Assembly (NCBI GenBank): GCA_039197885.1
Contig: JBCCTY010000007.1
Location: 1-41,557 of the forward strand
From: JBCBSZ01 sp039197885
GTDB taxonomy: Bacteria; Actinomycetota; Acidimicrobiia; Acidimicrobiales; Poriferisodalaceae
Length of the DNA: 41,557 nt
Direction: 5' to 3'
Shown here: in pieces, positions 36,983-41,557 of the stretch
Layout: each line of letters begins with the position of its first letter
Position numbering within the stretch: position 1 is the first letter of the stretch
Translations under genes and position numbers: made by a program
The notes under the pieces: model-generated
The model's input: only the letters and a program-made list of their open reading frames with translations
What the model was told of the DNA's origin: nothing
Database searches by the model: none

Positions 36983-37315
36983 ATGCACCATCGATCCGAC
37001 CACCGAGGTCGTCGCAGCGGGCGAACCCCGAGCCGACGACTCCAGTTCCTCGGGCGCCGCCTCGAGCTGACCGACGAGCAGATGGACGAGCTGTCCCTTC
37101 GGCTCGGCCGCCACCGGGCCAAGGGCAGGGAGCTCTTCCGGGCCCACCGGGCGGAGCGGATGTCGATCATCCGCGACGTGCTCGACGACGAGCAGCGTGA
37201 GCGCTTCGAGGCGATGCTCCGTCGACGCGGTGAGCGCCGCGGCCGGCGTGGGCTCCACCACCGCGGCCACGAGCCGGGGGAGACGTCCCCATCCGAGGAC
37301 GACATCCGCGTGTGA
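36983..37315 (+). CDS. Small basic Spy/CpxP-like (LTxxQ) protein without signal peptide
   Basis: A 110-residue, very Arg/His-rich helical protein. The core L-T-D-E-Q-M-D-E-L-S-L-R-L and, about 35 residues on, V-L-D-D-E-Q-R-E-R-F-E follow the paired L-T-x-x-Q / E-Q-R-x-x-F pattern of Spy/CpxP periplasmic chaperones and metal-sensor-like proteins. No signal peptide or membrane segment exists, so it should stay in the cytoplasm. N-terminal M-H-H-R-S-D-H and the C-terminal L-H-H-R-G-H are His-rich. ATG 36983 is chosen for AAAGGA six bases upstream; an in-frame ATG at 36968 is possible. Divergent from TetR and controlled by the same operators. The function is unknown. Confidence 0.75.
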   Translation: MHHRSDHRGRRSGRTPSRRLQFLGRRLELTDEQMDELSLRLGRHRAKGRELFRAHRAERMSIIRDVLDDEQRERFEAMLRRRGERRGRRGLHHRGHEPGETSPSEDDIRV

Positions 37316-37343
37316 CCGCCGACGTGGCCACGACGGGGCAGCC

Positions 37344-39440
37344 TCAGGGCAGGGCGAAGGCCGTGACGGCGACCACCGGCGCCGGAATGGTCTCGCCCCC
37401 CAGGCTGCCGTAGAACGGCTCGTCGGAGAAGGCGAAGATCCCTCCATCGCTCGCGACCATCAGGTAGCCGTCACCGAAGGGCACCATGCCGTTGACCGGT
37501 TCGTTGAGGGAGACGCCCGGTCCCAGCGCGCCGGGCACGCTGCCGACGAAATCGGCATCGAAGGCGAAGACGCCCCCGTCGGATGCGACGAGCCAGTAGC
37601 CGTCGTCGTCGGGGTCGGCGACGATGCCGTTCACGGGCGCGTTGAGCCGAACGCCCGGCAGTGCCCCGGGCACCGAACCGGCGAACTCGGCGTCACCGAA
37701 CGCGAACACGCCGCCGTCGGTCCCGATCATGTAGTACCCGAGTCCGGAGGGCGTCGCGATGGAGTCGACGATCGGCCCCTGGAGCCGGGGGGCGACGCCC
37801 GTCTCGACGAGGTCCGGGAGGTCCGGCGCCGAACCGAACGCGATCGCCCGGCCCCGGTCGGTGAAGATCCAGTACCCGGTCCCGTCCGGCGTGGTGCTGA
37901 GCGTCGCCGGCCGCTCCCCCGGGAGGAGCTCGACGGAGCGGGTGTCGAGGTCGCCATGGTCGACGGCGGAGCCGGCGGCATGCACGCCGCCGGAGCTGTC
38001 GAGCACCCAGTAGCCGGTCCCGTCGGACCGTGACACCACCTGCACGGCGCGGCGCGACGTCGCGGCGAGCTCGGCCAGCGGTTCGCCGAGGTGCTCCGCC
38101 CGTCCGAACGGGTACACCCGACCGTCCTGGTCCAGCATCCAGTACCCCGACGACGCCGCTGGATCCGTCGGGGTCGACGGGCGAGCGTCCGTCGGCGCCG
38201 GGCCGGTCGGTGGAGGCGTCGGACCGGTCGGCGGAGGGGCGAGGGACGGCGCGAAGTCCTCGTCGCGCAGCGTTCGCCGGTACAGGTCGCTGCCGGTGCC
38301 GTCGTTGCCCACGTAGTGCACGGTCAGGTCGTCACCGAGCGACGCCTCACCGGCGAGCGGGCAGATCGGGAAGGGTGGGTTGCGGTCGCTGTCCTCGCAC
38401 GCACCGGGCTGCTCGTCGCCGGTGACCAGCGCGAGCTGATCGGTCGCCGTGTCGTAGAGGAACAGATCGTCGGCGCCATCCTCGTCGAGCCCCGGGACGG
38501 GTTCGAAGCCCCACTCCGAGATCAGGACGTAGCGGCCGTCGTCGCTGGTGTCGTGGACGGTGTGGCCGAACTCGCCGAGGCCGCGGACCGAGCCGTCGGC
38601 GAGCGTCGTGACGTAGGTGAACAGCCGCAGGCCCAGCCCCGAGAGGCCGGACGACTCGCTCGAGAAGACCACACGGGTCCCGTCGCCGCTGATGCGGAGG
38701 TCGCGGGCGTTCGCCCGGGACGGCTCGCCGGACGCCGTGGTCGACACGAGCGTGGTCGATCCGGTGACGGTGTCGTGCACGAAGCCCTCGAAGACCCTGG
38801 TGTCGACCGGCGCGAGGTTCGAGGCCGTGGAGACGAAGGCGACGTAGCGTCCGTCGTCGCTGATCGACGGGTCCACGGCCAGGCCGTCGGCCGGCTGCCC
38901 GTCGGAGTTGACCGACACCTGCGTGGTCTCGCCCGTGGCGATGTCGTGACGAGCGATCCGGCCGTCGTTGCCGATCTCGACGGCCAGGTACCGACCGTTG
39001 CCGCTGAGGGCGGGATCCCGCGTCGGTGTGTCGGGCGCCGGCACCCAGCCGGTCTCGCCGGTGTCGAGGTCGTGCCAGAACACGTCCTGACCGGAGAACA
39101 GCCGGCTGCTGTCGGCGATGCGCTCGTCCTCCCGAGCGGACCACGCGACTCGGTTGCCGTCGTCGCTGACCGACGGATCCTGGATGCCGAAGGCCGACTC
39201 GGCGATCGTCCGCTCGTCGCCGGTCGCGAGGTCACGCACGACCAACGTGGTCTCGTCGTTCGTGACGTAGGCGAGCGTCGGGCCGCCGATCGCGGTGGCG
39301 ACGACATCGTCGGCATCGACCATCCCCTGCGCCGTCGCCGGCCGCACGACGGCGATGGTCGCGGTGAGGCACAGCACGACGGCCGCGAGGGCACGGCCAG
39401 GGGGTCCGCTGGTGCGGGTGCGTTGCATCGGGGTGGTCAC
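37344..39440 (-). CDS. Secreted beta-propeller protein with C-terminal 'SDGGVFAFG' blade repeats
   Basis: A 698-residue exported protein. Signal peptide residues about 5-35 end A-T-A-Q-G (Sec-type, no lipobox). Residues about 40-370 contain TolB/WD40-like blades with recurring P-S-V-S-D-D-G-N-R-V-A-W / S-I-S-D-D-G-R-Y-V-A-F. A Pro/Thr linker (about 405-440) leads to six blades of about 45 residues, each with Y-W-x(n)-D-G-G-V-F-A-F-G-type cores (for example Y-W-L-V-A-S-D-G-G-V-F-A-F). These repeats are characteristic of Acidimicrobiia-type surface proteins and have no assigned role. GTG 39440 is chosen for GGAGG six bases ahead. Probably cell-surface binding or structural. Confidence 0.85.
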   Translation of the reverse strand: MTTPMQRTRTSGPPGRALAAVVLCLTATIAVVRPATAQGMVDADDVVATAIGGPTLAYVTNDETTLVVRDLATGDERTIAESAFGIQDPSVSDDGNRVAWSAREDERIADSSRLFSGQDVFWHDLDTGETGWVPAPDTPTRDPALSGNGRYLAVEIGNDGRIARHDIATGETTQVSVNSDGQPADGLAVDPSISDDGRYVAFVSTASNLAPVDTRVFEGFVHDTVTGSTTLVSTTASGEPSRANARDLRISGDGTRVVFSSESSGLSGLGLRLFTYVTTLADGSVRGLGEFGHTVHDTSDDGRYVLISEWGFEPVPGLDEDGADDLFLYDTATDQLALVTGDEQPGACEDSDRNPPFPICPLAGEASLGDDLTVHYVGNDGTGSDLYRRTLRDEDFAPSLAPPPTGPTPPPTGPAPTDARPSTPTDPAASSGYWMLDQDGRVYPFGRAEHLGEPLAELAATSRRAVQVVSRSDGTGYWVLDSSGGVHAAGSAVDHGDLDTRSVELLPGERPATLSTTPDGTGYWIFTDRGRAIAFGSAPDLPDLVETGVAPRLQGPIVDSIATPSGLGYYMIGTDGGVFAFGDAEFAGSVPGALPGVRLNAPVNGIVADPDDDGYWLVASDGGVFAFDADFVGSVPGALGPGVSLNEPVNGMVPFGDGYLMVASDGGIFAFSDEPFYGSLGGETIPAPVVAVTAFALP

Positions 39441-39567
39441 GGTGGTCCTCCAGGCGAGCTGGGACGGACGGTATGGCGACCTGCGGACGGGGTCGATGGG
39501 GAGGCCTACCCGGACTGCGGTGGACTCGGACCAGCGGTCACCCGACGTCGCGCTCGGTGCGACGCCC

Positions 39568-40389
39568 TCACCAACCCCGGGTCGAGGGTGGCCGAAGAGC
39601 CGGGAACCGTGACGCCCACAGCTCGGTGACCCGACGGAACCCCAGTCGGGCGGCGAGCTGCAGCGCACCCGAGTCGAGGTCGTCGCAGCGCATCAACGGC
39701 AGGCGCCCGGTCGCGAATGCCCGGCGGGCGGCGAGCGACGCCGCAGCTGCCGCCCACTCCGTACCCCGGGCCGACGGGCGCAGGAGGACCCCGACCTCGC
39801 CGAACGACGGCGTCCACGACGCGGCCCGCAGCTGCGCGGCGACGACGACTTCCCCGGTCCGATCGCAGCCGATGGTCAGCCAGGACCGGTCGGCCGGGCG
39901 TTCGAAGCCGGCCGCGGTCACGTCCTCGGCGGCACCGGCGGTGACGAGCTCGTCGAGTGCCGTCGTTGCCGCTCCGTCGTCCGGTCGGGTGTCGAACGTG
40001 CCGTCGTCGGGAGCCCCGAGGTCGCGCAGCCCACGTCGGTGCACGACATGGTCGACCCAGGTCCCCACCTCGACGCCGCCGCGGTCCCGGATCGTCGCGA
40101 CCAGCTCGTCAGGGTCCGCCGAGACCGGGCCGGCCAGGTCGTCGAGCGAGCCGACGACCGCTGGGTCGCACGAGACGACCCGGTGCCGCTCGGCGCGGGC
40201 GACGACGACGAGTCCCGTGCCGGTGAGGAGGCCCGAGGTCGTGACGGACGTGCCGGTCGACGTGCGGCGAGCCGGGTCGAGGCCCAACGTCCGGTCGAGC
40301 TCGGACCGGTACGTCGCGACCACCCCATCGAGGGGGAGCTGTCCGAACGGCGGCACGGGCCCATCATCGCCGTTGGCGAGCGAGTTCAC
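39568..40389 (-). CDS. GNAT-family N-acetyltransferase
   Basis: A 273-residue protein whose C-terminal half (about 170-265) has the GNAT fold. F-G-E-V-G-V-L-L-R-P-S-A-R-G-T-E-W-A holds the acetyl-CoA pyrophosphate loop, somewhat degenerate (R-x-x-A-R-G-T instead of Q/R-x-x-G-x-G/A). It is followed by the helix and then L-D-S-G-A-L-Q-L-A-A-R-L-G-F-R-R-V, the classic ending. The N-terminal half resembles a second, degenerate GNAT-like domain. The acceptor is unknown. It is divergent from the MFS gene with 73 bases between starts. Confidence 0.8.
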   Translation of the reverse strand: MNSLANGDDGPVPPFGQLPLDGVVATYRSELDRTLGLDPARRTSTGTSVTTSGLLTGTGLVVVARAERHRVVSCDPAVVGSLDDLAGPVSADPDELVATIRDRGGVEVGTWVDHVVHRRGLRDLGAPDDGTFDTRPDDGAATTALDELVTAGAAEDVTAAGFERPADRSWLTIGCDRTGEVVVAAQLRAASWTPSFGEVGVLLRPSARGTEWAAAAASLAARRAFATGRLPLMRCDDLDSGALQLAARLGFRRVTELWASRFPALRPPSTRGW

Positions 40390-40462
40390 CTGTTGGTCAC
40401 CTCAGCGCTACCTTCCCGTCAGACGACGAGCACCGTTGACGTCGGGGAAGGGGGCGACGGTC

Positions 40463-41557
40463 GTGGTCGACCACACCCCGTCGCGTGCGGCGAGCGTCGC
40501 CCACGGCGCACGACGCCCCAGCGTCCTCCGCTTCCCCGACTTCCGTCGGCTGTGGACGAACCTCGTCCTGTTCGCGCTCGTCACGAACGCCGTCCGCTTC
40601 GCGTTCATCGTGGTCGTGGTCCGCGTGCTCGGGCGCTCCGAGGGGTCGGCGGGCATCGTGGGGTTCACGATCGGCCTCCCGATCATCTTCTTCGTGCTCC
40701 AGGCCGGTGCGCTCGCCGACCGCCTCGATCGCAAGCTGCTCCTCATGGGGAGCCAGGTCGGTGTCCTGGCGACCGTGCTGACCACCGGGCTGCTCCTCGC
40801 GACCGACATGGTCGGCATGGGTGTCGTCGTCGTGCTGACGCTGTTCGCCGGTACCTTCCACGCCGTCGGTCAGCCCGTTCGCATGGCCCTGATCCCGGCG
40901 CTCGTCCCTCGTGAACGACTCCTCGACGCCGTCGCGCTCAACGCCGTCGGCATGACGTCGTCGATGATCTTCGGACCCTTCACGGCCGAGGTCGCCACCG
41001 AGCTCTGGGGTGTCGAGGGCGCGTTCTTCGTGCTCGCCGCGCTGATGGCGGTCGGGCTCCTCGTCGTCGTCCGCCTCGAGGTGCCACCGGTCGGCGACGC
41101 GCCGGCGAAGGGTCCCATGTGGCCCGAGATCCGCGCCGGGGTGCGCTACGTCGTGCGCGACCGACCGCTCCGCGTCCTGTTCCTGCTCCTGTGCCTCGGG
41201 AACATGGTCAACGGCGCCATGGTCATGACGTTGCTGCCCTCGTTCGTCACCGAGCTGTTCGGCCGCGACGCCGAGGACGCCGGCACCATGCTCGCCCTGA
41301 TGGGAGCCGGCCTGCTCACGTCGTCGTTCGTCGTGATGCGGCTCGGCTCCATGGAGCGCAAGGGCGAGGTGTTCATGCGGGCCTTCCTGTGCGGCTCGAG
41401 CGCGCTGATGCTGCTTGCGGTCGCGCCGTCCTTCGGCCTGTCGTTGATCGCGATGTTCCTCATGGGTGCCTCGGGCGGCTTCTACATCAACATGAACCAG
41501 AGCCTGGTCCAGTCACGCACGCCCGATCCGCTCATGGGACGGGTCATGAGCCTCTAC
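40463..41557 (+). CDS. MFS transporter (3' end outside window)
   Basis: The first 365 residues of a major facilitator superfamily protein, open to the window end. After F-R-R-L-W-T-N-L it has helix 1, and the cytoplasmic A-motif between helices 2 and 3 reads G-A-L-A-D-R-L-D-R-K. R-M-A-L-I-P-A-L-V-P-R-E-R-L is the segment typical of the DHA/enterobactin-exporter EntS-like branch, and ten hydrophobic segments are visible. GTG 40463 is used with AAGGGGG about nine bases upstream. Export of a drug or siderophore is possible for this branch; the siderophore link would fit the binding proteins elsewhere in the window but is only suggestive. Confidence 0.85.
   Translation, partial: MVDHTPSRAASVAHGARRPSVLRFPDFRRLWTNLVLFALVTNAVRFAFIVVVVRVLGRSEGSAGIVGFTIGLPIIFFVLQAGALADRLDRKLLLMGSQVGVLATVLTTGLLLATDMVGMGVVVVLTLFAGTFHAVGQPVRMALIPALVPRERLLDAVALNAVGMTSSMIFGPFTAEVATELWGVEGAFFVLAALMAVGLLVVVRLEVPPVGDAPAKGPMWPEIRAGVRYVVRDRPLRVLFLLLCLGNMVNGAMVMTLLPSFVTELFGRDAEDAGTMLALMGAGLLTSSFVVMRLGSMERKGEVFMRAFLCGSSALMLLAVAPSFGLSLIAMFLMGASGGFYINMNQSLVQSRTPDPLMGRVMSLY

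Overview
The window is GC-rich throughout, densely coding, full of 1-4 base stop/start overlaps and GTG starts. It carries an F420-type luciferase-like monooxygenase, DUF2510/RDD proteins, an actinobacterial-type chorismate mutase, and a secreted protein made of repeated 'Y-W-x(n)-SDGGVFAFG' blades. Together these suggest an actinomycete, most likely of the Acidimicrobiia (inference; no rRNA or marker gene is present). No tRNA, rRNA, CRISPR array, insertion sequence or phage gene was seen.

Layout. 1-1457: end of a 3-hydroxyisobutyrate-dehydrogenase-type gene and an LLM-class oxidoreductase. 1613-3658 (-): AraC-type DNA-binding region running without a stop into a lipoprotein-type siderophore-binding protein. 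3808-5159: ArsR regulator and aldo/keto reductase. 5290-11422: a tight operon with NMT1-type binding lipoprotein, ATPase, double-domain permease, ring-hydroxylating dioxygenase beta and alpha subunits, and a PhyH-family oxygenase; it looks like an uptake-plus-oxidation pathway for an unidentified small molecule. 11443-16756: FAD oxidoreductase, a second Rieske oxygenase and an enolase-superfamily enzyme, framed by two XRE-cupin regulators. 16794-16973: an 88-bp duplicated tandem repeat. 16962-20298 (-): acyltransferase-3 and RDD genes, then YbjQ, anti-sigma and ECF sigma genes. The sigma and RDD genes share a promoter-like motif. 20425-26303: two more siderophore-binding lipoproteins, a cytoplasmic AraC-binding-protein fusion and two TetR regulators, with no transporter permease. 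26351-29051: 4-TM protein, AhpD-like protein, sulfatase. 29048-32069 (-): cold-shock protein, chorismate mutase, CDGSH Fe-S protein, FetB/FetA-type metal exporter whose ATPase has a His-rich tail. 32586-35361: unknown protein, unknown lipoprotein, thioredoxin-like lipoprotein, adenosine deaminase. 35322-41557: EamA transporter, TetR with triple operator and divergent Spy-like protein, beta-propeller/blade-repeat protein, GNAT, and the start of an MFS transporter.

The strongest discovery is at 33629-34291. A TlpA/DsbE-like lipoprotein reads A-P-W-(TGA)-P-T-C exactly where the family has W-C-P-T-C. The frame continues through the rest of the thioredoxin fold, and a perfect 8-bp hairpin lies 9 bases after the TGA. 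I read this as an unannotated selenoprotein (Sec119-Pro-Thr-Cys122). The second theme is a set of four related siderophore-binding domains without permeases, two of them joined to AraC domains. They look like one-component ligand sensors, one wholly cytoplasmic and one potentially membrane-spanning.
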